Positions 50,476-60,341 are shown, counted from the first letter of the stretch. The stretch: DNA of 64,000 bases from Oscillospiraceae bacterium (GCA_029219165.1 JAQXSW010000001.1:1-64000); one strand, 5' to 3'. Notes: generated by a model not told the origin, from the sequence alone. A program made the numbers and translations.

Positions 50476-52160
50476 TATTCTATTCCTTTCCATTTTCCAG
50501 AATTAATTAACATTTCTTTTGCGCTCTCTCGTTGTAGCTCGGTTACAGTCACGCCACCAATAATACGAGCAATTTCGGACACCCGTCCAAAATTGTCGAG
50601 TTTTTCAACATGAGTAAAAGTCTTTTCATCATGTGATTCTTTTGAAATCAGATAGTGACTGTCCGCATGAGCTGCAACTTGTGCGCTATGCGTAATGCAG
50701 AGAACCTGAAATTTCTTTGAAACATTTTCAAGAGAAATAGCAATCTTCTCTGCCGCACTTCCGGATACTCCGGTGTCTATTTCATCAAAGATCATAGTGG
50801 AAACATTTCCACGAAGTGATAAAACATTTTGTATTGCAAGCATTATTCTTGAAAGTTCACCACCGGACGCAATTTTTGCAAGTGGTTTTAAACTTTCACC
50901 GGCATTTGGTGAAATTAAAAATTCAATTACATCCGAACCGGTAGGATTAAGTTTACAACGTTCAAATGACGTTGAAATTTCCACGTTTGGCATATCAAGA
51001 AATTCCAGTTCATGTTTTACACGAACCTCAAATTCTGAAGCCGTATGTTTTCTGGCTTTGCAAAGTGCCTCAGCGGCATCTAGCAGCAAAGATTTATCAT
51101 GTTCAAGTTTATTTATTATTTCAGAGCGATCATTTGACATATTTATCAAATCATTCAGCTCTGTTTTTGCCTTTTCAAGATATTCGAGAATTTCTTCCTC
51201 TGTCTCCCCATATTTTCCTTTTAGTTTATATAGAAGATTAATTCTTTCCTCTGTCTGCTGTTGTTTTTGAGGATCAAATTGGCACTCATATATTGCATCT
51301 TCAATTTCATCTTTCTTTTCAGACAGAGCGTATGTAATATCTAAAATTTCCGAATGTATATTACTCAATTTTTCAAAGTGCTGTGCGGAATGTTCAAGCT
51401 GCTTTGAGACGTCAAATAAAGCCGTTACTACGCCTTCACTATCATCTGTATCAGAAAGAATTGATAGTGCCTTAGAAAGACCGGAAATTACCTTTTCCGA
51501 GTTTCGGTACATGTCTCTAAGCTCACAAAGTTCATCATATTCTCCAAGTTTTATATTTGCATCTTCTATTTCTTGAATTTCATGTTTTAAGAACTCAATT
51601 CTCTTCTCTTTCTCTTCTTCATTGTCGGAAAGAGTTTTAAATCGCCTATAGAGTTCAGAATACGACGTGTATTTTTTTAAATAATCAATATAAAGTTCAT
51701 CATAGTCTCCCATCATATCCAGAAATTTATAGTGGCAATCCGGGTTAAGAAGATTTTGACTGTCATGCTGACCGTGAATACTAATGAGTTCCTTTCCAAG
51801 CTGCTTCAGAATTGTTACTGTAACCGGAATTTGATTAATTTTGCAGACATTACGACCATCTCTTGTAATTACACGTGACACAAGTAAAGAACCATCTTCA
51901 TTTTCAGGGATATCAAGTTCACTTAATATAACTTTTGCTGAATCAGAAATGTTTTCAAATACAGCAACAACTCTTGCTTTTTCAGCTCCGGTTCTAATAA
52001 GTTCTTTAGAAGTCCTTTCGCCAAGAACAGCACTAATTGAATCAATTATAATTGACTTTCCGGCACCGGTTTCACCGCTTAATACGTTTAGACCGGAATC
52101 TAAAATTAAGTCAGCAGACTCAATAATAGCAATATTTTCAATTTTTAAGTTACTGAGCAT
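50475..52160 (-). CDS. recN: DNA repair protein RecN
   Basis: 561-residue SMC-like ATPase for double-strand-break repair. Walker A 'SGETGAGKSII' near the N-terminus, two coiled-coil arms, then 'ASGGELSRIMLAIQ' (signature) and 'MIFDEIDTGVSG' (Walker B). Follows argR in the standard Firmicute order nadK-argR-recN. TTGGAG precedes the ATG. Confidence 0.98.
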   Translation of the reverse strand: MLSNLKIENIAIIESADLILDSGLNVLSGETGAGKSIIIDSISAVLGERTSKELIRTGAEKARVVAVFENISDSAKVILSELDIPENEDGSLLVSRVITRDGRNVCKINQIPVTVTILKQLGKELISIHGQHDSQNLLNPDCHYKFLDMMGDYDELYIDYLKKYTSYSELYRRFKTLSDNEEEKEKRIEFLKHEIQEIEDANIKLGEYDELCELRDMYRNSEKVISGLSKALSILSDTDDSEGVVTALFDVSKQLEHSAQHFEKLSNIHSEILDITYALSEKKDEIEDAIYECQFDPQKQQQTEERINLLYKLKGKYGETEEEILEYLEKAKTELNDLINMSNDRSEIINKLEHDKSLLLDAAEALCKARKHTASEFEVRVKHELEFLDMPNVEISTSFERCKLNPTGSDVIEFLISPNAGESLKPLAKIASGGELSRIMLAIQNVLSLRGNVSTMIFDEIDTGVSGSAAEKIAISLENVSKKFQVLCITHSAQVAAHADSHYLISKESHDEKTFTHVEKLDNFGRVSEIARIIGGVTVTELQRESAKEMLINSGKWKGIE

Positions 52161-52192
52161 TAATTCAACTCCAATCTAAATTCAACTGACTG

Positions 52193-52651
52193 TTAGTCGT
52201 CAATTATTTCTTTTACGGCAGTACAAAAAGCTGCAGCATTTTCCTCGGTTCTACACAGAACAAATATTGTATCATCTCCTGCAATTGTACCAATAACACC
52301 TTCCCACTTCATTGCATCAATTGCAGCACATGCAGCATTTGCCATTCCATTATGTGTCTTAATTACACAAGTATTAATTGCATAGTCGACTGAAATAACT
52401 GAACCTTCAAAAATAGCCTGATATTTTGAAAGAAGAGCCTCACTGTCATTTTTACTTATAGCATATATAGATTTACCGGAAGGGCCTATTTTTTTAATAA
52501 GTTTTAATTCTTTAATATCTCTTGAAACAGTTGCCTGTGTTACATCAAAGTCGTATTCACGAAGTTTTTCAATTAATTCGTCTTGAGTAGAAATAGGAAA
52601 GTCCTCAATTAAAGAAATAATCTTATTTTGTCTGACTTTTCTTATGCTCAT
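52193..52651 (-). CDS. argR: arginine repressor ArgR
   Basis: 152 residues: N-terminal winged helix 'QDELIEKLREYDFDVTQATVSRDIKELKL' and the C-terminal arginine-binding oligomerisation domain 'GTIAGDDTIFVLCRTEENA'. Controls arginine synthesis and breakdown. Its start overlaps the NAD kinase stop by 4 bases. Confidence 0.97.
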   Translation of the reverse strand: MSIRKVRQNKIISLIEDFPISTQDELIEKLREYDFDVTQATVSRDIKELKLIKKIGPSGKSIYAISKNDSEALLSKYQAIFEGSVISVDYAINTCVIKTHNGMANAACAAIDAMKWEGVIGTIAGDDTIFVLCRTEENAAAFCTAVKEIIDD

Positions 52652-53520
52652 ATTGATGTTGCCTCCCTACCTGCAAGTTTCTTATTTAATATCTCAAAAA
52701 ATTCATCATTCTTTATTCTTATAAATGATGCATATTTATCTGATTTAGTAATGGAAATTATATCTCCGGTTCCAATGTTTTGTGCTTTTTCTCCGTCAAA
52801 GGCAAGATAAAGATCTGAATTTGTTGACATCTTATCACAATATACATCTATACGATTTTCAGCGCTAAAAACGATTGACCTTGCAAACAAAGATTGAGCA
52901 CAAATAGGAGTAACAACAATTGCTTCAATACTAGGATTTATTACCGGACCTCCTGCAGAAAGTGAATATGCTGAAGATCCGGTTGGTGTTGCAACAATAA
53001 TTCCGTCTGCACGATAAGTATTAATTCTTTTACCGTCACAATCAATGTCTATATCAGTAATTTTAAGAGTTGAACCTCTTGCCAATACAACATCATTAAT
53101 GCAATGGTTGTGTGACACTTCAATTCCGTTTCGTATTACCTTTACATCTAAAAGCATTCTTTTATCTATTGTATATTCACCGTCAATAAGTTTTTTAAGT
53201 AATGATAACTCATTGCTTTCAAGACCGGCCATAAATGCAAGACGACCCGCATTAATACAGAGAATTGGCTTTCCATAATCAACTGTATTATTTGCAGCAT
53301 TAAGCATTGAACCGTCACCTCCTATTGAGATGACTACATCGCACCATTCAATAAGTTTTGAAAAGAACATATATTTCATGTTTTTTACATGAGAGAATTC
53401 TTTTTTATATCCCTCAAGGCACGCATATTCTGCTCCATATTTGTCCAGCCACTCACAAATATTTGTTGTGACTTCATTTGTTTTTGATCTTGTAACATTA
53501 GGAAGAAGTGCAATTTTCAT
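52648..53520 (-). CDS. nadK: NAD kinase
   Basis: 290 residues; 'ISIGGDGSMLNAAN' substrate motif, 'GRLAFMAGL', 'HNHCINDVVLARG' and 'ATPTGSSAYSLSAGG'. Phosphorylates NAD to NADP. It follows tlyA by 2 bases and overlaps argR. Confidence 0.97.
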   Translation of the reverse strand: MKIALLPNVTRSKTNEVTTNICEWLDKYGAEYACLEGYKKEFSHVKNMKYMFFSKLIEWCDVVISIGGDGSMLNAANNTVDYGKPILCINAGRLAFMAGLESNELSLLKKLIDGEYTIDKRMLLDVKVIRNGIEVSHNHCINDVVLARGSTLKITDIDIDCDGKRINTYRADGIIVATPTGSSAYSLSAGGPVINPSIEAIVVTPICAQSLFARSIVFSAENRIDVYCDKMSTNSDLYLAFDGEKAQNIGTGDIISITKSDKYASFIRIKNDEFFEILNKKLAGREATSI

Positions 53521-53522
53521 TT

Positions 53523-54341
53523 TTATTCTCCACTACAATTTAGTATTTTATGAGACTTTTCACAAAGTTCTTTTGGTGATATATCAAGTCTGTTTTCCGG
53601 CTTATCAGACTTTTCCACATACATGAGATATTCTATGTTTCCCTCCGGACCTTTTATTGGTGAGAAATCAATATTTAAAAGTGTAAATCCGTTTTCAAAG
53701 GCAAAGTTTGTAATGTTCTCAACAACTTCAATATGAGTTGAAAGTTCTCTTACTACTCCTTTTTTTCCAACCTTTTCCCTTCCGGCTTCAAACTGAGGTT
53801 TTATAAGGCAAACTGCCTGTCCACCCATTTTAAGTCTTTCCCTCATTACCGGAAGAATTATCTTAAGAGAAATAAAAGATACGTCTACACTTGCAAAATC
53901 AATTTGATCCGGAATATCTGATTCTGTAACATTTCTAAAATTTGTTCGTTCCATATTTACAACGCGCTCATCGGAACGAAGTTTCCAAGCAAGTTGACCG
54001 TAACCTACATCTATTGAGTAAACTTTAACGGCTCCGTTTTGAAGCATACAGTCGGTAAACCCACCGGTTGAAGCGCCAATGTCCATGCAAATTTTGCCGT
54101 CAAGTAACAATCCAAACTCATCCATTGCTTTTGCAAGTTTATATCCACCACGGCTGACATAAGGCATTTTACTTCCTCTAACCTCAAGTGAATCAGTTGG
54201 TTTAATTTGAGTTCCTGCCTTGAGTTCCTTTTGTCCATTAACATAAACTTGTCCAGCCATTATTAAAGCTCGAGCCTTTTCACGGCTATCCGTATGTCCT
54301 TGTTCAAAAACGACTACATCCAGTCTTTTTTTGTCACTCAA
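53523..54341 (-). CDS. tlyA: TlyA-family rRNA 2'-O-methyltransferase
   Basis: 272 residues: S4 domain (1-62, 'VVVFEQGHTDSREKARALIMAGQVYVNG'), then an FtsJ-like methyltransferase with 'DIGASTGGFTDCML' and a KDKE-type set including 'KPQFEAGREKVGKKGVV'. TlyA methylates cytidines of 16S and 23S rRNA; some homologues are called haemolysins. TTG start with GAGGAG upstream. It lies between dxs and nadK, the usual clostridial order. Confidence 0.95.
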   Translation of the reverse strand: MSDKKRLDVVVFEQGHTDSREKARALIMAGQVYVNGQKELKAGTQIKPTDSLEVRGSKMPYVSRGGYKLAKAMDEFGLLLDGKICMDIGASTGGFTDCMLQNGAVKVYSIDVGYGQLAWKLRSDERVVNMERTNFRNVTESDIPDQIDFASVDVSFISLKIILPVMRERLKMGGQAVCLIKPQFEAGREKVGKKGVVRELSTHIEVVENITNFAFENGFTLLNIDFSPIKGPEGNIEYLMYVEKSDKPENRLDISPKELCEKSHKILNCSGE

Positions 54342-54344
54342 GTT

Positions 54345-56201
54345 TTACACTCTCCTCATTATTTCCTTTATAAGTTCATCGTATGATAAGCCAAATTCTG
54401 TTCTAAGGGTTTGAATTGGAGCATGATGAACAAAGGTATTGTCAACAGCAACATGTGAATAAGAGCCATTAAATCCAAGATTTAAAAGTTCGGTGGCAAA
54501 AACTTCACCTATACCACCACTTTTTATTCCCTCTTCAGCAAATAAAATCACATCTGATTTGGCCGCTTCTAAAACAGCATTTTTATCTAAAGGCCAAACA
54601 CGATTAAGTTTTACAACTTTACAATCAATATCATATTTTTTTAGTTCCTCCATGGCTTTTACTGCCTCAGAGAATTCTGTACCATAGGTTACAATTGAAA
54701 TTGGCGAAGTTTTCTTTCCAAATACTGAAAAATCATCTGCTTTAGGTATAAACTTCTTTGGAAGATATCCTTCTTTTCCACGTGGATATCTTATAGAAAC
54801 AATTGAACCATCTGATTCTACTGCCATATCAAGAGTAAGTCTTAGTTCCTCATAAGAAGATGGTGAATAGATATAAGCATTTGGAATAGTTCTAACAAAA
54901 GCTACATCTAAAAGACCCTGATGACTTCGTCCATCTTCGCCTACAAATCCTGCTCTGTCTACAGCTAAAATCACCTTTTGGTTTTGCATAGCAACATCAT
55001 GTACAAGCTCGTCATATGTACGTTGTAAAAATGTTGAATAAACTGCAAAAACCGGAATCATATTACCGGCTGAAATTCCACCTGCAAAAGTAACAGCGTG
55101 TTCTTCAGCAATTCCAACATCAAAAAATCTTGCAGGATATTTTTCAGAAAATTTCTTAAGACCGGTACCAAGTGCCATTGCTGCAGTAATGGCACAAACT
55201 CTGTTATCTTTAGAAGCAATTTCACAGAGCTTGTCTCCAAATACACTGGAGAAATTTTCTCCTGAGCTGGTTGCTTCTCCGGTATTTACATCAAACTTTG
55301 AAATGCCATGGAAAATTGAAGGATTAATTTCTGCAAAATCATAGCCTTTTCCCTTCTTTGTTAAGACATGAATAATTACAGGATTTTCAAAACTCTTGGC
55401 ACTTTCCATAGCGTTGCACAAAGCATTTATGTTATGACCATTAATAGGCCCCATATATGAAAATCCCATATCTTCAAAAAAGGTACTGTTATAAATAGAG
55501 TTTTTAAGTTTCCTCTTAACTTTACTAATTCTTGAAGTAGCGTCATTTCCCACAATAGGAATATTGCTAATAAAATTACCGACTTTTTCCTTGAAATCAT
55601 AGTAATCAGGTTTTGTTCTGATTGCAGCAAGATATTTAGCCATTGCACCAACATTAGGTGAAATAGACATTTCGTTATCATTAAGTATGACTATTAAATT
55701 AGTGTCCGCTCTTCCGGCATTGTTTAAAGCTTCATAAACAAGTCCACCGGTAAATGAACCGTCTCCAATTACTGCAACGGTATAAGACTTATTCCTCTGT
55801 AATGTCTTTGCAACAGAAAGTCCGTAAGCAGAAGAAATTGATGTTCCACTGTGTCCGGCTGCAAAGACATCATGTTCACTTTCACTTGGATTAGGGAAAC
55901 CGGAAAGACCACCGGCAGTCCTTATAGTATCAAAAGTGTTATATCTTCCTGTTAATAACTTGTGCGTATAAACCTGGTGTCCTACGTCCCATATAAAGCT
56001 GTCTTTTGGAGAATCAAATGACTTATGCATTGCAATTGTAAGTTCAACAACGCCAAGATTTGAAGATAAATGACCTCCATTTTTTGAAACGGTCTCAATA
56101 AGCTTTTCTCTAACTTCAGATGCCAAAATCTCCAGCTCATCAGTATTAAGTTTTTTGACATCATCGGGCGATTCAATCTTATTAAGATATTTAAAATCCA
56201 T
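54345..56201 (-). CDS. dxs: 1-deoxy-D-xylulose-5-phosphate synthase
   Basis: 618 residues, thiamine-diphosphate enzyme opening the non-mevalonate isoprenoid pathway. Motifs: 'GHLSSNLGVVELT', 'AVIGDGSFTGGLVYEALNNAG' (ThDP/Mg), 'DRAGFVGEDGRSHQG' and 'VRYPRG'-like 'SIRYPRGKEG'. It follows ispA by about 14 bases, so precursor supply and chain elongation are co-expressed. Confidence 0.98.
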   Translation of the reverse strand: MDFKYLNKIESPDDVKKLNTDELEILASEVREKLIETVSKNGGHLSSNLGVVELTIAMHKSFDSPKDSFIWDVGHQVYTHKLLTGRYNTFDTIRTAGGLSGFPNPSESEHDVFAAGHSGTSISSAYGLSVAKTLQRNKSYTVAVIGDGSFTGGLVYEALNNAGRADTNLIVILNDNEMSISPNVGAMAKYLAAIRTKPDYYDFKEKVGNFISNIPIVGNDATSRISKVKRKLKNSIYNSTFFEDMGFSYMGPINGHNINALCNAMESAKSFENPVIIHVLTKKGKGYDFAEINPSIFHGISKFDVNTGEATSSGENFSSVFGDKLCEIASKDNRVCAITAAMALGTGLKKFSEKYPARFFDVGIAEEHAVTFAGGISAGNMIPVFAVYSTFLQRTYDELVHDVAMQNQKVILAVDRAGFVGEDGRSHQGLLDVAFVRTIPNAYIYSPSSYEELRLTLDMAVESDGSIVSIRYPRGKEGYLPKKFIPKADDFSVFGKKTSPISIVTYGTEFSEAVKAMEELKKYDIDCKVVKLNRVWPLDKNAVLEAAKSDVILFAEEGIKSGGIGEVFATELLNLGFNGSYSHVAVDNTFVHHAPIQTLRTEFGLSYDELIKEIMRRV

Positions 56202-56215
56202 TTGTTTTTACCTCA

Positions 56216-57112
56216 TTATTTATGTCTTGAAAGTGAATTTACAGTTGCCTCTTTCAAAAATTTATTGTCGTCAAATGCATCTAGTGCTTTTAAAGCTTTT
56301 TCTGTGTGTTTCTTTGCTAGATTTTTAGCCTCTTCAATTCCAAGGAGAGTAACATAAGTTGCCTTATTATTTTCAGCGTCTACGCCAACTTTTTTACCAA
56401 GTTCCTCCGGAGTTCCAACTACATCCAAAATATCATCAACTATTTGAAATGCAATTCCAAAATTTTCAGCATATTCTCTAGCAGCAAGGATTTGTTTGTT
56501 GCTTGCACCTGCAACTGTACAGCCAAGTTCACAAGCGCAACGAATTAGAGCTCCGGTCTTAAGTTTATGAGTAAACTTAATTGTGTCTAATTTTACATCA
56601 TCCGTCTGTTCATTCTGTAAATCCATATTCTGTCCACCAATCATGCCATATATTCCGGCATACTCAGAAAGAAGACGAACAGCTAATAAAGCAATGCTTG
56701 GATTTACACCCGCATCACTTGCAATTTGAAATGCATAGGTTAAAAGAGCATCTCCTGCAAGTACTGCATTTGCATATCCATACTTTTTGTGACAGGACTC
56801 TTTACCTCGTCTATAGTCATCATCATCCATACAAGGAAGGTCATCGTGGATTAAAGAATATGTGTGGATCATTTCTATTGCACAGGCAAAAGGAATTGCA
56901 TCTATAATATTTCCCCCACACATTCTGCAAAACTCTAGTGTTAGAATAGGTCTAACTCTTTTTCCTCCAATTCCGACACTATAAGCCATAGCTTCTCCAA
57001 CAGGCTGTAACTGTGGATTATCTATTCCAAGATAATCATCAAGAGAAACGTTTATGAAATTCCTTAATGATTCAAAGTGTTGATCATATGTTTCATAAAT
57101 ATTATTCTTCAT
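56216..57112 (-). CDS. ispA: polyprenyl (farnesyl/geranyl) diphosphate synthase
   Basis: 298 residues: first aspartate-rich motif 'IHDDLPCMDDDDYRRG', second 'QIVDDILDVVG', and 'GGKRVRPILTLE'. Makes farnesyl or geranylgeranyl diphosphate. I start at ATG 57112, nine bases after GGGG; ATG 57127 and 57118 are alternatives. It overlaps xseB by 11 bases or more. Confidence 0.95.
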   Translation of the reverse strand: MKNNIYETYDQHFESLRNFINVSLDDYLGIDNPQLQPVGEAMAYSVGIGGKRVRPILTLEFCRMCGGNIIDAIPFACAIEMIHTYSLIHDDLPCMDDDDYRRGKESCHKKYGYANAVLAGDALLTYAFQIASDAGVNPSIALLAVRLLSEYAGIYGMIGGQNMDLQNEQTDDVKLDTIKFTHKLKTGALIRCACELGCTVAGASNKQILAAREYAENFGIAFQIVDDILDVVGTPEELGKKVGVDAENNKATYVTLLGIEEAKNLAKKHTEKALKALDAFDDNKFLKEATVNSLSRHK

Positions 57113-57314
57113 TCTCATTATCCCCATTAAGTTTTAAGATTTTTTGTTCAGCACTTGTAAGTGATTTATTACAAAATTTAGCAAGTGCAGTTCCCTCTTC
57201 AAACAGTTCTAAAGATTCCTCCAAACCTGTTGATCCGGATTCTAAAATTCCAACTATTTTTTCAAGCCTTACAATGGCTTCTTCATATGAAAGTTCTCTT
57301 ATTTCATCAGCCAT
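57102..57314 (-). CDS. xseB: exodeoxyribonuclease VII small subunit
   Basis: 70 residues with the XseB pattern 'LSYEEAIVRLEKIVGILESGSTGLEESLELFEEG' as a helical hairpin. Binds XseA. It overlaps xseA by 8 bases and ispA at its end. Confidence 0.96.
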   Translation of the reverse strand: MADEIRELSYEEAIVRLEKIVGILESGSTGLEESLELFEEGTALAKFCNKSLTSAEQKILKLNGDNENEE

Positions 57315-58524
57315 TTTTTATTTCCTCCACCAGGCAAAACGCCTGTCCGTCTATAAATTTAAAATTAATATTTTCCCCTATTTTTATATCTTCCACACTC
57401 TTTGCAATAGTTCCATCTTCCTTTTGAGGTATTGTATATCCTCTGGATAAAACTTTTAGGGGTGAGTAGGCATCAAGTTTTCCTGCCGATAATGAAAGTC
57501 GGCTAAGTTCGGCATCAAGTTTTTTAGACACATAATAATTCATTTTTTCTGAGTATGAATCCAGCAATAACCTTCGTTCATTAATAAGCATTGCCGGACT
57601 TCTCATAACATTTCTGTCCATCAAGCGATTTATTTCTGTTCTGCCTCTGTCAATTCTTGATAAAATATTCTTTTGCGCTCTTATGCAAAGATTTGAAATG
57701 CGTTCCATCTCTTCAACTTGACTTGGAACCGATATTTCAGCGGCGGCAGACGGCGTCGGAGCACGCATATCTGCAACAAAATCCGTTATAGTGAAATCCG
57801 TTTCATGGCCGACGCCGGAGATGACAGGCGTAGAACAATTATAGATTGCTCTGGCAACTCTTTCATCATTGAAGGCCCACAGGTCTTCAATACTGCCGCC
57901 GCCACGGGCCACTATAATTACGTCTGAAAGTCCTGATGTGTCAAGGCGTTTAATTGCATTCACTATTTGTGAAGGAGCAAATTCGCCCTGAACTGCGGTT
58001 GGACTTATAAGAATATTTGACAGTGGCCAGCGTCTTTTCAGGACATTAATAATATCTTGAAAAGCAGCACCCGTTGGCGATGTAACAACGCCTATTGTAT
58101 TTGGATAACTTGGTATTGGCTTCTTATGTTCAGGACTGAAAAGACCTTCTTTTGAAAGTTTCTCTTTTAATTGTTCAAAAGCCAGATTTAAAGAACCAAT
58201 ACCATCAGGTTCCATATTTTCAATATAAAATTGATACTGTCCATCTCTTTCAAAAACGGAGACACTTCCAAAAGCAATAACCTTCATTCCATTTTCAGGA
58301 GTGAACTTTATTCTTTCTGCATAAGTTCTAAACATTACAGCTTTAATAGATGATTTATCATCTTTAAGAGTAAGGTAAAAGTGTCCTGTTCTATAGTGAT
58401 TAGTGAAATTTGATATTTCACCGCATAAAAGAATATTTTTTAGTTTGTTATCAGAATCTAACATTCCTTTAATGTATGAATTCAACTGACAGACCGAAAT
58501 AACTTTTGGGGTTACAATTTCCAT
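57307..58524 (-). CDS. xseA: exodeoxyribonuclease VII large subunit
   Basis: 405 residues: N-terminal OB-fold ('ILLCGEISNFTNHYRTGHFYLTLKD'), then the catalytic core with 'VVTSPTGAAFQDIINVLKRRWP', 'ARGGGSIEDLWAFNDE', 'SGVGHETDFTITDFVADMRAPTP' and a coiled-coil. Degrades single-stranded DNA with XseB. Confidence 0.98.
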   Translation of the reverse strand: MEIVTPKVISVCQLNSYIKGMLDSDNKLKNILLCGEISNFTNHYRTGHFYLTLKDDKSSIKAVMFRTYAERIKFTPENGMKVIAFGSVSVFERDGQYQFYIENMEPDGIGSLNLAFEQLKEKLSKEGLFSPEHKKPIPSYPNTIGVVTSPTGAAFQDIINVLKRRWPLSNILISPTAVQGEFAPSQIVNAIKRLDTSGLSDVIIVARGGGSIEDLWAFNDERVARAIYNCSTPVISGVGHETDFTITDFVADMRAPTPSAAAEISVPSQVEEMERISNLCIRAQKNILSRIDRGRTEINRLMDRNVMRSPAMLINERRLLLDSYSEKMNYYVSKKLDAELSRLSLSAGKLDAYSPLKVLSRGYTIPQKEDGTIAKSVEDIKIGENINFKFIDGQAFCLVEEIKNG

Positions 58525-58530
58525 AAAGGA

Positions 58531-59484
58531 TCACACCTTTTTCATGGATGTAAGAAGTGCAATTCCAGCAGCATTATCTGATGAAAAATCAGGTTCAGCA
58601 AAAGAGCACTCATATTTTTGTTCTAATGATTTCCTAATGATTTTATTTGACATAACTCCACCGGAATAACAAATAAAACTGTTCGGATAAAGTTTTAAAG
58701 CCTCACTTGACATTGCATCTATTGAAGACTCTATGTATTTTAAACAAAACAAAGCAATATCCTCAGGTTTTTCCCCTTCGCTGAGCATTTTATTGCACTT
58801 ATTTTCAACGCCGGACAAACTGCAATTCAAATTATTCATAGAAGGTTTTAAGTTAAACTCTCTGGTACTGCCTTCTGCAAGTTTTTCAAGAGCAGGACCA
58901 CATGGAAAATCAAGTCCTAATTTTACGCCAATCCTATCTATTGCCTGCCCGGCCTTTAAATCAGAAGATGTTCCAATAAGTTCGGCTTTAATTACGCTAT
59001 CTTCCGATGGACAACAAACAAGTGACTCTGTTGTTCCTCCGGACACATGAAAAGCTAAAAACTGATTATTTAACTTGTTAAGTTTTCCGGCAGAATATAG
59101 CGCTGCACAAATATGTCCCTCTTGATGAGAAAATTCAAAGCACGGAACATTAAAACTTGCAGCTAAAGATTTTGCAACAGTTTGTCCTACAGAAAAGCAA
59201 GGCATGTATGAACCTTCTACTCTTCTTGGAAATGCTGAAACACCAATTGCAGCAACTTCAGAAATATTAAAATTATTGTATGAGTATAATTCCTCAAACA
59301 ATGAATTTACTAAGTTTCCAATTTGTTCAGTATGATAAAAAACTGCATTACTTTGCCTTATACCACGTTCCCCTGATTTCACAGGCAAGAGTTTTTTTCT
59401 ATGAACAATAATATTTAAATCAGAATTATAAGCTGCAACAGATGTGGTGTAATTACTTGTGTCAAAACCAAAATACCAGGCCAT
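58531..59484 (-). CDS. TsaD/Kae1-like (M22) paralog
   Basis: 317 residues of the ASKHA fold related to TsaD, the tRNA t6A enzyme. Metal-binding HxxGH is kept (SHQEGHICA) and so is the C-terminal 'FSSDNAAGIAL'. The phosphate loop, however, reads 'FHVSGGTTESL' in place of TsaD VSGGHT, and the N-terminus 'YFGFDTSNYTTSVA' replaces the GIETSCDETA pattern. It is probably not the housekeeping TsaD but the clostridial paralog found beside nusB and xseA. Function unknown. It lies 3 bases after nusB. Confidence 0.82.
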   Translation of the reverse strand: MAWYFGFDTSNYTTSVAAYNSDLNIIVHRKKLLPVKSGERGIRQSNAVFYHTEQIGNLVNSLFEELYSYNNFNISEVAAIGVSAFPRRVEGSYMPCFSVGQTVAKSLAASFNVPCFEFSHQEGHICAALYSAGKLNKLNNQFLAFHVSGGTTESLVCCPSEDSVIKAELIGTSSDLKAGQAIDRIGVKLGLDFPCGPALEKLAEGSTREFNLKPSMNNLNCSLSGVENKCNKMLSEGEKPEDIALFCLKYIESSIDAMSSEALKLYPNSFICYSGGVMSNKIIRKSLEQKYECSFAEPDFSSDNAAGIALLTSMKKV

Positions 59485-59486
59485 AA

Positions 59487-59891
59487 TTATTTATTCCTTG
59501 AAATACTTCCAAGAACGCCGTTAATAAAGGCGCCCTCTTCTTTAGAAGCATAAGTCTTTGCAAGTTCTACAGCCTCATTTATTGAAACGCCCTCCGGAAT
59601 ATCATCAAAATAGATCATTTCACAAATGGCAATTCTTAAAATTGAAAGTGAAACCTTTGTTATTCTTTCTGTTGTCCACCCTCTTGCAAACTGAGTTATT
59701 TTATCATCAATTTGTGAAATATTATCTACAGTTGTTTTAGCAAGATTAATTGCAAAATCAGAAGGCTCCATAAATTCAGATTCCAAAGCCAAATTGAAGA
59801 TATCCTCAATTTCACACTCGGGATTAAATGCTTTTTCAAATACCAGAATAAAAGCTTGCTCTCTTTCTTGGCTTCTGTTCATTTTATTCAT
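59487..59891 (-). CDS. nusB: transcription antitermination factor NusB
   Basis: 134 residues, all-helical: '[15 protein letters not shown]' and '[45 protein letters not shown]'. Binds boxA RNA with NusE for rRNA antitermination. ATG 59891 gives 6-nt spacing from GGAGG; ATG 59894 and 59882 are possible. A terminator stands just upstream. Confidence 0.96.
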   Translation of the reverse strand: MNKMNRSQEREQAFILVFEKAFNPECEIEDIFNLALESEFMEPSDFAINLAKTTVDNISQIDDKITQFARGWTTERITKVSLSILRIAICEMIYFDDIPEGVSINEAVELAKTYASKEEGAFINGVLGSISRNK

Positions 59892-59908
59892 CATTTTCCT
59901 CCAAGCAA

Positions 59909-59944
59909 AAAGCCCTCTACGACAGAGATGTCCCAGAAGGCTTT
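59909..59944 (-). terminator. terminator between asp23 and nusB
   Basis: On the minus strand AAAGCC-T-TCT / AGA-G-GGCTTT with further GACA/TGTC pairing inside, then five Ts, 13 bases before the nusB ATG region. Confidence 0.8.
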
Positions 59945-59954
59945 CTTGTCGTAA

Positions 59955-60341
59955 TTAAATGTCTTTAGGTTCAACAGGAGTAGTAAAGTCACCAATATCA
60001 GAAACTATACCGGTAATTGTAACGTCAACACGTGTTACAACTCTACCGGTCATGTTTTGAATTGCTGCCTTTACTGCATTTTGTACATTAGCAGAAACTT
60101 CTTGAATTTTTGCGGAACTAAGAAGTGTAATATACAAATGAAGTTTAATATCATAGGTTGAAGTTTCAACCTTTACATGCTTTAAATTTTCAGAATTAAG
60201 TTTAAAAGTTGTATAAAGATCAGTTGGTCTATTTCCAAGTCCGGCTACACCATCAACGTCCTTAGCCGCATTAATGGCAATTGTTGCAAGTACTTCTTCA
60301 GAAATAACAAGACCACTTGAAAGATTGTTATTTTCTACCAC
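59955..60341 (-). CDS. Asp23/Gls24-family envelope stress protein
   Basis: 128 residues of the Asp23/YqhY family: 'GLVISEEVLATIAINAAKDVDGVAGLG' and 'VQNAVKAAIQNMTGRVVTRVDVTITGI'. The B. subtilis homologue YqhY lies before nusB and affects fatty-acid synthesis. GTG start behind AGAGG with 8-nt spacing. Confidence 0.95.
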   Translation of the reverse strand: MVENNNLSSGLVISEEVLATIAINAAKDVDGVAGLGNRPTDLYTTFKLNSENLKHVKVETSTYDIKLHLYITLLSSAKIQEVSANVQNAVKAAIQNMTGRVVTRVDVTITGIVSDIGDFTTPVEPKDI

